NCBI GenBank assembly: GCA_033439685.1 | Contig: JAUEDM010000006.1 | Span: forward strand, 3,286,001 to 3,350,000 | DNA from: Apodospora peruviana | Taxonomy: Eukaryota > Ascomycota > Sordariomycetes > Sordariales > Lasiosphaeriaceae | Reading direction: 5' to 3' | DNA length: 64,000 bases | Program-made: the position numbers and the translations under genes | Shown: one piece after another, positions 21,701-36,300 of the stretch | Layout: each line of letters starts with the position of its first letter | Numbering within the stretch: position 1 is the first letter of the stretch | The notes under the pieces: generated by a model | Told to the model about the DNA's origin: nothing | Databases searched by the model: none | What the model saw: only the letters and a program-made list of their open reading frames with translations

Positions 21701-24700
21701 ATGGGTCTTGTGATGTGATGGTCTGATTGGGCGTGAGAAGAAGTACATAGAAGAAGAGGCCTAGAGAAGAACATAGCTAAACATAATGTCAGATCGATTA
21801 TAACGGACAGATCTTTCTGGGATCATATCTCTTATGTATGATCCTCACAGACAGTGCCGAGCTCATCACGAACCCGGTGGTTGTTAGCCAACAACATGCA
21901 ATAAGGTTGCTCCTATTCTTGGAGTCCCATGGTTTTTGTCAGTTGTATGTATAACCAACAAGAGGGCGCATTAACAAACAACCGCGGTTGTCTTGCTCGG
22001 GGCTCTTCCCCGGGCCAAGACCACCCAGGTTTTGGTACACACCCAGTTGGCCGGCTCACCTACCAGGTAACTATTTATCAAGACGGATAGCTTGGTAAAA
22101 AAAAAATTGAGTTCGTTGTGTGGGCGTGTTGGGAGGCGAACCGAGTTCAACGACTGCGCAGGGTGGTGAGACAAGATCGGTCTGATGTTCCTTTCACACC
22201 GATGTTTCGTTTCGAACATACCCGCAGTCAACATCTACATCCGCAGTGAAGACAACAACTGCATGTAAGGGAAATATGTCACTATCGAGATATAGCCGTG
22301 CTCTAATATAAAACAGGGAACACAGAAGAAAAGCAGTAAGTGATGCGACTGGCTGGATGTTTTCCATTCATTGCCTGGCAGCCTGGGAAGAAAGTTTTGG
22401 GGGATATGTTTCATAATTACTTTTTTGGGGCTTGTGTAATAACCAATGCTCTGAACTATCAGGTGTAATTAACATCTTCAATGACCAACTTGGTGAGAGC
22501 TTTAGTCAGTCTGGAAAGATATGACGGCAGACAATGGGCCGTGTGGGTACGTAGGAACCTTGGAGCGTGAGAACCTCCACTCACAATGATCGACGATCAT
22601 GAAACCGGGAAGTGCTTCTAGATTTCCACAACATGAATGATCGCCCGGTCGTGCATTTGCTTACCTACAAAGCTTTCCGAGCTTCACTCATCCATTCCTC
22701 GTGCGTGTGTGGACGGAGAGAAAGTTGAACTCATTCATCTTCACTTGGTTTGGACTTAAACCCCGGGATTGAAGTCAACCTGGGACTCGGCTTTTCCGAA
22801 CCACTTGACTGGGAGACATGGAATGTCAACAGATTATAAGAGCAGATCATATGCAGCTGAATACATAACAAAACCTCATGAAATTTTTTGTTGGGTAATG
22901 AAAAGGGGTCGAGATCGAGATATATGCGTACGCTGCTTGAATCCAAGGCACCAACTCAAACGGGCTGCGAAGAGCATCAATACACACCTAACTTTATAGA
23001 CCGATACACATAGGGCACACGTTATTATACATCATGTGGCTGAAGACAGAACCATCTCAAACAGGTGGGCGACGACTCTTCACCGCACCGCCACCTCCGC
23101 CGGACACGGATTTCGGCGGGCCGGAGCTTGGCCGCTGGTGCGGGCACACGGGTTGCGTGCCCGAAGGTAGTTACTGGTAGGCTCTCGGCGCCGGGCCGGC
23201 AGGCGGGTCCGTTGGCCAGGAGTCAGGACGGCGACGAGGTGGATCAGTTTGTTTACGCGGAGCCGATATAAATGGTGGATCTGCTTATCTGGACTTTTTG
23301 CTTTTTATTCTCCATCATCCTCTGTATTGTCGCAACTTGAAGATCCATAACCTCGTACGGGCACAACGTGCAGGACACGAGAGTGGGTTATTCCGGGCTC
23401 CATCCATGATCCCCGGGCTTTGTTTTTGAAGTTTTCACTGGACTAAGAAAATCTGGCCAACCGGCGGTGTGGATGAAGCTATTCTCATCATGGTAATGAT
23501 CACCTAACGACCCCTTGATCTTGTTTACGTTCTTGGCAACGGATCTGGGATGTTTGATAACTAGCAAGGCAAACAATACAACCCCGTAAAAGGGTTCAGA
23601 TTGCGAGATGGAGACGAATTAAAAGAAAATGGGGGCTGACAGGATGCACATGCGGGAAAGATCGACAAGCTTTGAAGGTGAGAGTTGTGGGGCTTTATCA
23701 GATGTGATGTGTTCTCCCAGTGGATCATCTCTGTGTGGAGAAAAGAAATCCTAGACCTACCTTGTAAGTAAATAAAGAAGAGATTTTGTAAGATAGAAAT
23801 GCCATTGGTCTTTTCAGAGAACTGTGATGGACTAAAAACCAGACCAACAATACCTGATGTGATTCCATCCTTCAGCCCCGCTGTCACAGAAGGAAAGGGT
23901 CCTTGTGCAGAAAAAAACGTTGATTGAACGTGTTATTGGATGCTTTCCTCGGTGACATCTGCACGCGGTCGATCATCTACAAGAGCCGCAACTATTGCAT
24001 GCCTTGGCCCCACATCTTCTGATCATCACAAAACGCTACTAAAGCGTGTTATACCTTGTGATAGCTTCCACTATAGTTCGTTTCGACTCGACACGCTGCC
24101 ACCTGACTTTGAGACGGACCGATAACCAACTTGTTTCTGTACTTCGCATATTGCTGTCAGTACTTGGATACGGTCATAACAAACAAGACAGAGGCCAGTG
24201 AGAGATGATCCCGCCGATATCGTGTAAACTTTTAGCGTGAGTGAGTGCCTGGTAATTATGGAAAAGGTAATGCTTCCAAGACCTCCTCCAAACAAGGACA
24301 GAATTCGCTTCCCTGCGCTCGCCAACGACACCAGGACTGTCGCTGCAATCGGCGCCGACCCCGGCCAGGGTGGAGTGTCAGGGTCTGCGCGCCCGGCCCT
24401 GGTGATGTTTTTTCTACCGGCGGATCGACGGGCATCGGGACAGAACCGGCCGGTCGGCCACCGGCTTCGTTCATCCGGGACCCTCCGGGCAGGACGACCG
24501 GCAGCCGTGGCCGGCCTGAACAGCGGCAACCGGCCCCAACCTAACCCCCTTTTACTCAAGCAGCGCTTGTTGTTTTTCCCGTTCAGTGCTTCTTGATTTT
24601 AAATCGGCAGGGTAGGGCCGAATGCGCATACCTTTACGGATATTCTAGAGAAAACCGTTGCTGAGCTACCGACCGGTCACTATCTGATACACCGCCCGCT

Positions 24701-27700
24701 TATAGGTACAAAGATATATTGGACGGGATAGGTAGGTATTTTGCGGGGAAGAGGATCTTCCTCGCTTTGCCGACTCCCGTGATGGAGGTGAGCTAATATC
24801 GGGACCCCTTCTGGCTGAACATACCGGGTAGAAGATGCGTATGTAATGAGAAACAAAAGCCGGCGCCGGCCCGACTACAGATCTCAGGACGATGAGAATC
24901 CCTGTCTCATTGCGGCAATTGCCGCTCTGTTAGTATATGGAAGTGTGGCACCTGGATGCCTTGGATGTATGTACATCCGGGGTCAGCAGAGTAGAATCTT
25001 TGGTGTTGAAGTGAAACAAACTGCCGATCTGGTGTTAGCCTGCCTCTGTAGCTATGGAGTATGAACCCGCGATGTCTCGAGAAAAGGAGATGCAGAATTT
25101 ACACAAGAAGAGAAAAGAAAAGAAGTGGGTTCTGCCCCGTACTATTGCTGCATTGGGAAGACTGGGAGGTTGGCAACCCAAAGTGGAAAAAAGAAATTTG
25201 TCGCAGAAAGGGAGAAGAGGAGCGTTAACAATTCTGGTGGGGTTTTACCGCAAAACCTGTTATCGATCTCGATTCCTTCACCGCATCTACCAAAGCCACT
25301 TGTTTGCAGCAGCATCGCCACTGTCGTGTTCAAGGGACGTAGCCATAGCTTTGAGTGGAATGACGGCACCATTCATTCCACTGTTGTTTACCATCAGCAG
25401 CTGAGCCTCTGAGCATCAGCTTCAACCTCGAGGTGTCATGCGGGGCAAAACACACGCCCCCACAGATGATACCTAGATGATTGTCTTCGGTAGTTTCTCT
25501 CCGCTCGAGAAAAGAGGACGACGCTGACTGTCCTCGCAAACCGGCTTGACTGGGTAGGTAGGAAATACGGGTTGTTGGTAGTAACCTCGAGTCTTCTGGC
25601 AAGTGGCACAGGTTACTACTACCTTACCCGTTCAGTTCAGGAGAAAAGGGGGACCGCCGAGGTAGAACCAACTACACCCAAACAGATACGCACTTCTAGT
25701 GTACCCCGTTCTGGTCTCCCGTATTTGGCTGCGAGTCCAAGACTGAGAAAGTTCGGAGGTCAGTCCGTCAGACCAGAGTGTCATCATGTCGTGTTGCAGA
25801 GTTGACCGAGTCAAATCAGCCCTAACAAACAAACCAACTGCATTGTGGATTGGGGGCGCCAGACCGCTTCGGCGGAATCGAAGACGCCACATAGGGCAAA
25901 AGAGTCGCGTGTCTTCCGCGCCTTACATGAGTCCGGTCGTTCCCTTTGCAGATCTTGGACAACAAGTGAGGGCTGAATGGTGTCACCAGTGTGGTAGTGT
26001 GTCGTCCGAAAAGGGGGTTGCAGGCAACACAGCACTGGTGGGTGGACGTTCAGCTGCATTTTTGGAGTCGCTACTAGAGAAGAAAAAGAGATACTCGGTA
26101 GGAGACAGACGAAAGAGATTTGTAGTTGATGGCGAGTCGACTGCATAATACCGTACACGTCGATTCCGTCTTCGAGTGCGTCTCGTGGGCTTGTGAGAAG
26201 TTGGAGCAACCGCGCTTTCCGAGTTTAGCGTTCTGAATGTCGATCCGAAGAGAGCAGCAGTGTAACCAGCAGAATCTACGTGTATATCGACGGCGATTGC
26301 GCGGCACATGTGAAAGTCAATAACGGCGCCAGCATCGTGACTGGACGCGGGGACGGACGGGGGGTTACTTCAAAACTGGGTCTCTTCTCTCCTCTGCAGT
26401 CAGCGTTGGAAGGCAGCGAATTCGCTGTTGTAATTCCCCCCTCAGCGAACCGCGGCTCCTCCTGCTCAAGCAAGGTGTCTCAATGATCCCCCACAGATCA
26501 GTCAGCTACGTAGAAGAAAGATCTACAGCCGCTATAGGTAGTCCAGACCAACAAGATTTGATTCGCTGTGATTCGATGTGACGATCAGTCAACGAATGTC
26601 GACCGCGTCCGAAAGAGTCAAGACGGATCCTGAGATGCAGACGCGCAAGACGCGACGAAAAATTAATCTCCCATGGCATCGTCTGTGCCTCAGACGCGCG
26701 ACTATTGGAGAACAGAGAGCATTTCAGTGGTCGGATATCCGCAGGCCTTCTCGAAGTTCAAACTCTCGGCAATCCTTTCTCTTGTTTCCCCTGACAGCTT
26801 ACAAATTCAGCGTATTCAGCAGCAACCTGTCACCTGTGGGACACGACGAATTTACCGAATCCTTGGGTAGAGAGGAACCAGAATTCCCAAGAAATGCACG
26901 CGCCTTGATTGCTGGCCGACATCATTTCCCGGCAAGCTGGGTCGGTCTGCTCACTCTGCTGCATATTGTGCGTTAGTGCGTCGTCAGTGCCCGCGACTAT
27001 GGATATTGAAGCAATTGAGGCAGGCCCGGTACGTTCGCAGGTCCATTCGGTGCGGAGAAAGACGAATTTGCTGCTGCAAGCCCCTTTCGCATCCCGGCAA
27101 GGCCTTTCTTTCTCGCTGTTGACGCGAAGTCGATGACTGACTCCTCAGGGAAGGGGCGCAACAGCAGGGTCATACGATCCTCCGTACATGCAGCAGTCGA
27201 CAGCTTTGGATTCTTTTGTGGATACCTATGGGTTACCGGTAATCCGTGCTGGTCTTTGGCCCAGAACCCTAGCATTGTCGAGTCCGGATCCTGGGGACTG
27301 GAAATCATGACAGATCCGTGTTGCCCCGAAAAAGTCAATGCGGTCGGCTCCCGGGGTTGTCAATGTCTTATCGTTACTCACCGGAACCCCTTCCGCGGGT
27401 CGAGATGGCGCCAAGTGGCTGGGCCGAGTGGATTGGGCTTTTTTTTTCTTCTGGGATTTCCTTTCCACAACTGTGCCGCAAGAAAAGGGACGAAGAAACG
27501 ATGCCAGAAACAAACATGAGGATAGCTGCAGAATATACTGTGTGAAGCAGCCGCCTGTCAACTACAGTGAGTTTAATGAGAGACACCTGCTGTGACTGGA
27601 GAGTTGAGTGCAAGATAGACAAATCAGAGGTGCGTCGTCACTCGTGCTTGAGCAACCCTCTTTATTTCTCTTTACCGGTCTCTACAAGCTCCGGGACGAC

Positions 27701-30700
27701 ATGATGTCGAGGGAAGAACGTGTTCGACTTTATATTTAGACATGTCGAAGCTTTGCCTGGTTGAAACACCGAGACGAGGGCCATCGAGGCTGTGAAACCT
27801 GGAAAGATGCGACGATCGAACACAGCACATCCTGGGCCCTGACAATGATGGAATCAGGAGAAGCCACAGGCGTTTACAACGTGGGTTTCGTTCTGTTTCT
27901 GTCAGGTCAGGGACCTTTGCAACGTTGAGAGAATTCCATCCCAGGGCTGACTGAAAGATAGGAAAGTCTCTGGAAAATGAGCCGGGCTTCCTCGCTACGA
28001 AGCATCGCCCACCAAGAGTTGTAAAGTTAAGATGAAATCTAACAAGGGTCTGGTCTCTTGGAGTTTCCAGCCTCGCTCGCTCTTGTCATGCAGCCGTGCA
28101 CGCCGTGGCTTTTTCTTCATGCTGGTCCGAAAATGGGGGTCATGAAGGGTTTGATGGTTCTTGATGGGACCCTGAGAGGATGTCAGAGCCCAATCGAGTC
28201 CAGTCCGGGGCCATCAAATGAACAATGGGGTGTGGGTTGCGTTTCTTTGCACTTTCTCCAGATTTGGTAGGAGAACAGCCGCTCGCAATGTCGGTAGTTT
28301 TCTTTTGACATGCCTGGAGCCTGGCGAGCCCGGGCCGTTTGTTGCCCTTGGCGACAAGTGCGGACCCCGAGCCACGCCTGTCAAATCCCCGTCTTGTGAG
28401 CCGGGCTCCCGGTCAAGGTGGAGTGCGATCCGGGGTCGGAACATGAGGGTGTGAGCCTAATAACATCTTGGCTCTTTAGGTCTCCCATGCGAGTTGAGTG
28501 GGGTGAAAGAGCTGAAGATTGGCATAAAATGATGGGTCGTCGCGTGCCTGGCATGACACCCGCACAGGTTTATAACAAGAAGAGAGCCAAAGAGCTCTGC
28601 TGACTTGTCTGCATCTGCAATGCTAGCTGAGCTGCTACACTCGGCCAGTGGCGATTGACTTTTTAACTAGTCCGAGTAGGGTCGGTGGGGGATGTGATAT
28701 TTAATGCTGCAATGCATAGCGTGCTTGGTGTCTACCGGAGTGTCCCGTACCTGACCCTGGCATCAAGCACGCATGCAGAGTCCTCCACACATCTCGAGAC
28801 ATCCTGCATGACAAAGCTGGTGGCAGATGAGCCTTATGACAATCATGTAATCTGCTGTATGTATGTAGAAGAATCGACAGCCAGCAAGAAGTCACCCATG
28901 GCTCTGACTTTTGTCTTCTGCCTGGGCATCCTGAAGCGATATCGACTTCCTGGGCGCCAGAGAAGAACGAGATCGGAAAGGTAAAAGAAGCCTGAAAGCG
29001 AACGGATCCGCGGAAGAGAACGGTGGGAACCAGAACTCGACCATAATGGGACGGCAACGGCCACTGGTGTTCTTAGAAAGATATTCCTACACGTGTCGCC
29101 TAAACAGAGCTTTCGTCTAGATGGCACGCACCCAAAAAGGCCAATCTTCCGTGCAATGGAGCTCTGAGGCCGAGAATAGGGTTGATCATGGCACACAACG
29201 GGACGACGGGTTTGGCCGGCCTGAAGCGACTTTCTTTTTCTTTTTCTTTGCGGATCCAGGATTGATGGCGCACCCCGCAACCGAGATGTTGGCCTGGCGC
29301 GGGTAAGAACCTTCCTGACAGCCCGGGGGACCTGGACGCGAAGGATGTGAGGCCCTGGCTTCCCGAACGATAGCGTTGTGATGGGTTGGGAAAAGGTGCT
29401 GACCGAGATAGCGTAGCGACCATCTTGATAACGCCACACAACCGAAATTTCAGACGTCACCTAACAATAAAACGTCCAATTTATTCCTACGAGGTACCAT
29501 GGAACCATGAACAGTTTTCGAGAAACTGCCATATGACACTGGTCGCGGGTGTTGCATTCTGTCAACTGTTGTGGTGTTGGAGCCGTTGTGTGACGAACCT
29601 TTTGAGGCGTCGTGATGGCGTGAGGTTGAGATATCAGCTGTAAGCCCAAGCACGGAGAGCTGTTTACGCTAACAACATTAGGGTTCGGAGTGGCTTGACG
29701 AAAAAGATGGGACACAAGTGAAATCGCAGATCTGAAGATTCATCGCCCCGCCGAAATCGGTCGAGATACCAATGGACAAGGGAGGAAAAAGAAAAGAGGA
29801 ATAGGGTTCTGGATCCTCAAGTTTGCTGCTGTTGGGCAGCCAGTGTGCTGAGTTGCGCGCTACCAGATTTCGAGGCCTTTTGGTGGGGGTGGTAGCAACA
29901 TTTAATCCGCTCGTCGGGAAGCAGATCTGCTCCCAGAGCGATCATGATCCCGCCGTCTTGTGTAGTAATTGCGATGTTTACCTGTCTGTTGTCTGTGGTA
30001 GCCCAATCGAAAGTGGCCGCGGGTCGTTGGACAAAAGACGCGACTGCAAGATGCAACCGTACGCTTCAACACCGTCCAACCAGCATCGCTACCATCATCC
30101 GTCTACCCTCCATGGGGGGATGGCAATATTGGGGACGGATTACTTGGCCATGTATTCCTGTGCCACGAGAGTGCTCCTGCCGTTGAACAACTCCTATGTA
30201 CTTGGCACAGGCGTGAAGGGCACCACACTGAGATGGAGGAGCTGAAGAGCTTCTCGTCCGTCCACGCGTTTGCCTGGTGCCGAGTCTCGGATTCTGGCGT
30301 CGGGAACGTTCTTCGCCTCACAGTTAAACCATTGTACGCGTTGTCTTCGGCAAGTGTCTCTCGTCAACATGGAGGACTTGATCTGGCGTTGTGGCGTCCT
30401 TTGGAGAGCCATCGGGTGTCACCCGTACACTGTGCTGTGTCCCCAACGTCAATTCTTCGTACGGCACACTTTTAGTCCCGGCCAATATGTCCCGGGTGAC
30501 GGCCCGGGCGGAGTTGTCAATGATTGAAACATTGACGACGTGCTTGATTGATTTGTCTGCTCGGGACGGAATTTCTTTCTCAGATATCGGAGCAAAACGA
30601 CCTGGAAGCGCGAGCTTAGTCTGACCGAGGCAATCGATGATCGATGAGCGTTGGGGTGGGATAAGAAAAAGGACGGGGTCGTGTTACGCTCTCGCTCTTG

Positions 30701-33390
30701 TGGCAAGAGAGACATCTTGTGGTTGGCGCCGCAGTCAAACTCATCGTCATACGCCATGACAGAGTTGGATGTTTCGGGACCACGTTTTGGCCGTCAACTC
30801 CAAAACCTGTCTCTTGTGTCCAAACGGTCCCGGAAACCCCATCACTGCGGCGTTGGCTTCGTCTGATTTTGTCGACACACACACATCAACGGTCAATGAG
30901 AAGGAGGTGGTCCGTCTTGAGCCGTTTTTGATTCGTTAATTGGCCGAAGATTCGAACATGTTTGCGCCGCATCGAAACTCTCCGAGTCTCCTCCTCCTGC
31001 ACCAGCCGGCCGCACTCACTGGCGAATGTGGTGGGCAGGTCACGTCGACTTGCTAGCGAGTGACGGACGCTGTGCTACAGATCAAAGGCAATCTGTCTCG
31101 TATTGCGGAAGTCCAGGCGTAACATGCCCCCACTTGCACACCTCTCGGTTCCATTGCGCTGGTGCTGGATCTGAAGGCATTTCCATACATGGCGCAAACC
31201 TCGAGCTGAGTCAGATACCCCTTGGAAATACATACTGCAGTGTTTATAGTGTACGGATACGCAACCAACAATACGGACGTAGTGTCTTTCTCAGTGATGG
31301 CATCGAGACCTCGAGGTTGTAGTGAGTGGGATTCCATCCCGCCAATGATTAATCCATCGCTGGCAAACCGCAGAGGGAAAAATAGTAGTCATTTTGAACC
31401 ATGGAACCGAGGGCACCCCCTGCAGCGAGGGCAAAAGTAGAAGCTTTCTTGGGGTGATTGCCCTCAGAGGTCAGTTCCGTCAGAAGCTGTCAGTTTCAGT
31501 CAAGTCAATTGCAAGCAAGCCACTGCAAATTGGGGGTCATTACCATTCCTCTTCCACGCTTCCTCAATTGCTTCTTTGGCTATTCGAATGTCGAATTTGC
31601 AGTTCCCGCCAGTTCCGTGGCTCCCGAACCGCACGCCATCGGGGCGTCGCTAACGCAAAATTCACCCGTCGTTCGTCGGCCTGACGTCCCCAGGCTGGCT
31701 TGGGGGAGGGCACGGGTGGGTGACAAGGGCAAAAAACGGAAAATGGAAAAGCCCAGAGAAAAAGGGCGGCAGAGAGCAGTTGCAGAAACGGGCCAACAAC
31801 CCACAAGCGACCCAAGCTTTTCACGAGGACCAGCAAGGGCCAAGGGGCGGGTCCAACTCTCGCTGGCTGCCGTTAGTGCGTGTGCGCGGGCTACACCCGT
31901 TGAATGTACCTAGCCTGTGCTCTGTAGCCCGTACCAATATGACGACGAAAATATTGCAACTATCCCTGTCGAGGTACAAGTTGCCACACCATGATTGTGA
32001 CGCCCCTCATGTTCCTTCGTAAAGGGTACAAGAGGTGGGAGTGGAGCTACATGCCATGACCAGGGGTGGTCAACCGGGGGTGCAGCAGTTGCACTCGAGC
32101 TCCCCACCTCCACTTCAGCACCTCCCCCCTTGCGAGGTACCTTGGTACTTCTTACCTTCATCTGGCTCAAGCTCGAGTGCTCTTTCTGAGGGCAACATCG
32201 CATTGGATTGAAGAAGCAGCAGCAGGAGCAATGTGCGCATTGGCACAAAATCCACATCTCCTTCCTCTTCCCCTGTTCTTCAGACAAAGCAGCACTTCAG
32301 CACTGCAGCACTGCAAAGAAAGAAACTCGACTACTACCAGGTGGTAACGGCGATTGACGACATCCAAACCTCCCGGGTCGCAGCTTTGAGCTTTTGCAGT
32401 CTGAGAGCAGCAACTCAACTCCACCACGCAGTGTATCATGCATTGATGTCCGATACCACGCCATCGTCTGTTGAATATATCGAATCTGGCTGTACTCCAC
32501 GACGCACAAGACGAGAACATCGCGAACGAAGCAGGGTGGAAGAAGGCTTTGATCTGATTCCGAAGAATCTTGATCCGTTCTCGTCCACTCTCGGCGCCTT
32601 CCGGGATTGACTCCTCGTCCAACACTCATCATAAGGGCACGACTTTGCCCTTGTCACCTACGCTCTTTTCAGGAGTCTTTGATATCCCACTTTCACCATT
32701 GACAGACCTCGAAGCTCTGCGGTTTGTTGAACAACAAGGCAAGTGCGGAAAGTCGTTTGCTTCTCACGATTTCTTGTATGTACGTACATACCTCACCCAG
32801 CTCCCCAAGCACGATCGTGGTCGCCCGGATCTCGTGCATTGGTCTCGAAACCTGGACACCCGGGGCCTCCCCTGGTATGCAGCTATCCAGTGTTACTGCC
32901 GATTGCCCCCGTCCCCGACCCTCGACATTCCTCCACCACACCCCTCCCTACACTTTCTCTCCTCCCTACATTCCTCACTTACACACCTTCCCTCCGCCAC
33001 TGACAAAACAACCAAACGCTTCGATATTTCACCAACTCTGCAGGCCCGAGCTCGCTCGACTTTGTGCTGACCGTCTCTGCTTCTCAGTCTCGACGACAAC
33101 ACCGGCCTCTGGATAGGAACAATCGCCTCGTCGCATCTTATAGGGCTTATAAAAGCTTTGGGTCTTGATCGGCCCGCTTTGATCATCATCGCCCACGGCG
33201 CTGTGTCGTTGAGTCGACTTTCTTTTGCCGGCCAGCTGGCTGGGATACATCATCTTCGTCGACGACCACCTCGAATCGTATTATTTGGAAAAGGGCACGG
33301 GTTCGAGTGTCGGCTGGAGGACTTCCCCTGGGGTCCAGTCGCAACCTTTTGGCCTATGTTCTTCCACACGCACAACCCGCAGCAATTGCA
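18771..33390. other. 14.6-kb interval with no supported gene
   Basis: Every open frame on both strands is short (longest 227 aa at 20672-21355, minus), low in third-position GC bias and free of recognisable motifs, and I could not chain any of them with splice sites into a family-like product. Sub-features seen: ACCTTACC-type motifs near 20204, 20340 and 25629; GC-rich patches near 23065-23265 and 24270-24540 in otherwise moderate-GC DNA; and a long pyrimidine-rich stretch (about 32900-33100) that looks like the RasGEF leader. A repeated domain, tRNA or rRNA was not found. It may hold regulatory DNA or non-coding transcripts of the flanking genes. Confidence 0.5.
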
Positions 33391-36300
33391 ATGCTGAGTG
33401 AACAACCGTTGCGATCGAGCCTCCAAGTGGCTCCCTTGGCTATTCAGAAAACGAAATCGGACTCATTCGACGATGGCTCAGAGACCACGTCCACCGACTA
33501 CTACTCCCAGGCGGAGATGACTCCGCCAACCACCCCCAATGGCTCGCAAGAAGACCTTAACGCGCCCCCTAGTTCCGGTCCAGTGTTCCACAATTTCCTA
33601 CGAGCCTTTTATCCGTACAATCCTGACTATGTCATGACCGATTCCACCGTGACATTGCCGCTCAGCGAGGGAGACGTCATTTTGGTGCACTCTATCCACA
33701 CCAATGGCTGGGCCGATGGCACTCTACTGGTATCCGGAGCGAGGGGGTGGCTACCCACGAATTACTGCGAAGCATACGACCCGGAAGAGATGAGAAACCT
33801 TCTCAAGGCGCTGCTGAACTTCTGGGACCTGATGCGAAGCACCTCGGTGAATGACACCGAAATATTTGGCAACCAGGAGTTCATGAAGGGACTTATCGGT
33901 GGCGTCCGCTATCTGTTGGTAGGTTAATGGTGTCACTGAGAAGGGGTGGTTCTGACATGGGATCGCTGACACTTACACAGGAGCGCACCCACTGTCTTAC
34001 AAGAGAGTCCCCGCTCGTCCAGAGACACGATGGACTGCGAAGGTGTCGCAAATCGCTATTATCAGAGCTGTCGTTGCTGGTCAAGACATCTAAAAGGCTA
34101 CAAGAAGCCCAAAAATTGACCGACGCAGATGAAGAGATAAACGATGTTATTGACGAGATGATTCTGAAAGCCTTCAAGATTGTTACTAAGGGTGTCAAGT
34201 TCTTGAAGCAGATAGAGAACGAGAGGCAATCACGGATGCCCGCAGTCGCCATCATGACCACCGTAATGGAGGAAGCCTATGTGCCACCGACGCCACCGGC
34301 GGAGTCGACGACCTTTGGCTCTGTCCAAGTCGAGGTCAGCGATGCAGGCTCCCGCGTGGACGAAAACGGAGATGCTGCCGAGCCGGCCCCGTCGGATACA
34401 AGCGAGGCAGCACAAGAGTCGGCGCCTGCCAACAAGCGTTTGTCCTCGGTTTACCAGGCGGGTACAAATGTGCGCCGATTGTCACAAAATACCCCGTTGC
34501 AGGTCAATCGCCTATCCTCAACCATTTCTCATCGCCTCAGTTTGGCCGGTCCTCCGTCTCTCTCGCGGTCGCAAAATCTGGTTTCGGAGCGGCTTAACTC
34601 GTGCCATGATATCTTCCTGTCTCACCTTGGCTCTTTCATCGGTCGGCTGCAGATACAGTCGCAGTCCCGACCCCACCTTGCACTCGCGATCAAGCAGTCG
34701 GCATCGTCAGGCGGAGAACTGCTGGTGGTCGTTGACATTGTCTGCGCCCACAACTCGGTCGGTCTTGAGGCCCTGGATCATTCGCGTGCCGCAATGTATG
34801 ACCACATCCAAGACCTCATGCGGACCGCTCGCGATATCCTCACCAGCACCGGACCGGACATGGAGGATATGATTGTGCCCCAAGATAACTGCCGCCTTTT
34901 GGGGGCCGCCACCAGCTGTGTTAAGGCCACCGGCGAATGCGTCGCAAAGACTAAATGGGTCATTGAGCGTATTGGTGATTTTGAGTTCGAATTCAATGGC
35001 GGCAAGCCAACTTTCGACCTCGATCTTTCCGCCTTGGACTTTATGCAAGAGGAAAAGAGGAGGTCAGACGGAGGAGAATCCGCCAGCATCGCCGAGTCCA
35101 GTGTTTCCGAGGCACCGACTACCTCGACCGCTGTCTCGGCAACCTCTTCAGCAGTGTCGCGACCTGTTGCGTTGACGATGGACAAACCACTACCAGACGT
35201 CCCCTCGATCACCTCGCCTGTGATGGAAGAGTCACTACCTGGGACACGTTCCTCCTCGCCCGTCTCACGGCCACAGGCGCTTATCGATGACAACGCCTCA
35301 AGCATGGTTTCCTCGGTGGCTTCTCTTCGCCCCGCTCTCCCGCCACTACCGAGGATCTCCACGACGTTGCTTCCCACCGAGGACTACAGCACTATCGAGC
35401 AGTCTGCCAGTCACGATAATGAGTTTCATTCTTTCCGTACAGAAAGCATGACAGCCTGTAGCTCTGGCTCTGCTAGCACTTATCTCAGCCGAGACTCGGA
35501 ATCGAGTATTGTGTCTGAAACCTCGACTCGCGCGACCACACCCGAACACACCCCCGCCCCTAGGAACCAGCCCTCGCTCTCTGAGCTGAGCGGAGACGAG
35601 AGCGTGGCCGAGAGTTCCACTGAGAGCATGACACAGGCGGAGGAGGTCGAGGATGTCGAGTCGAAATTGCTCGAGAAGACCTATGCGCATGAACTCATGT
35701 TTAACAAGGAGGGCCAGGTGACAGGTGGGTCACTTGCCGCACTGGTCGAGCGACTCACCACCCATGAATCTACCCCCGATGCGGTGTTTGTGTCCACCTT
35801 CTATCTCACCTTCCGCCTCTTCTGCACACCCATCAAGCTTGCCGAAACTCTGATTGACCGCTTTGAATATGTCGGCGAAGCGCCTCACATGTCCAGACCA
35901 GTTCGGTTACGGACGTCCAACGTATTCAAGGGATGGCTTGAATCACACTGGAGACAAGAACATGATCATGAAGCTTTGCCTCTTATTAGGCACTTTGCCG
36001 AATTCAAGTTGGCTTCGGTTTTGCCGTCGGCATCGAAGCGTCTGCTTGACTTGGCTGACAAGGTATCGTCGAACGATGGTAGCTTGGTACCACGCATTGT
36101 CTCGTCAATGGGTAAAGCCAGCGCCGCAGCCTCGCAACCCTTACCATCCATGATACCGCCCCAGCCTAATGTTTCCAGGAGCCAGGCCAATGCGTTGCAT
36201 AACTGGAAGATTGGGGGTGTCTCCCCCCTCATTCTCGACTTTGACCCCCTCGAAATCGCTCGGCAATTGACGATCAAGCAGATGGCGCTCTTCTGCTCAA

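Noticed and set aside
28843..29460. 205-aa minus-strand open frame
   Set aside because: Arg/Ser-rich without domain-like blocks and two competing frames of similar length overlap it. It looks like chance.
32570..33070. 166-aa plus-strand frame before the RasGEF
   Set aside because: Pro/Ser-rich because the DNA is C/T-rich leader. No motif and it overlaps other equally open frames.
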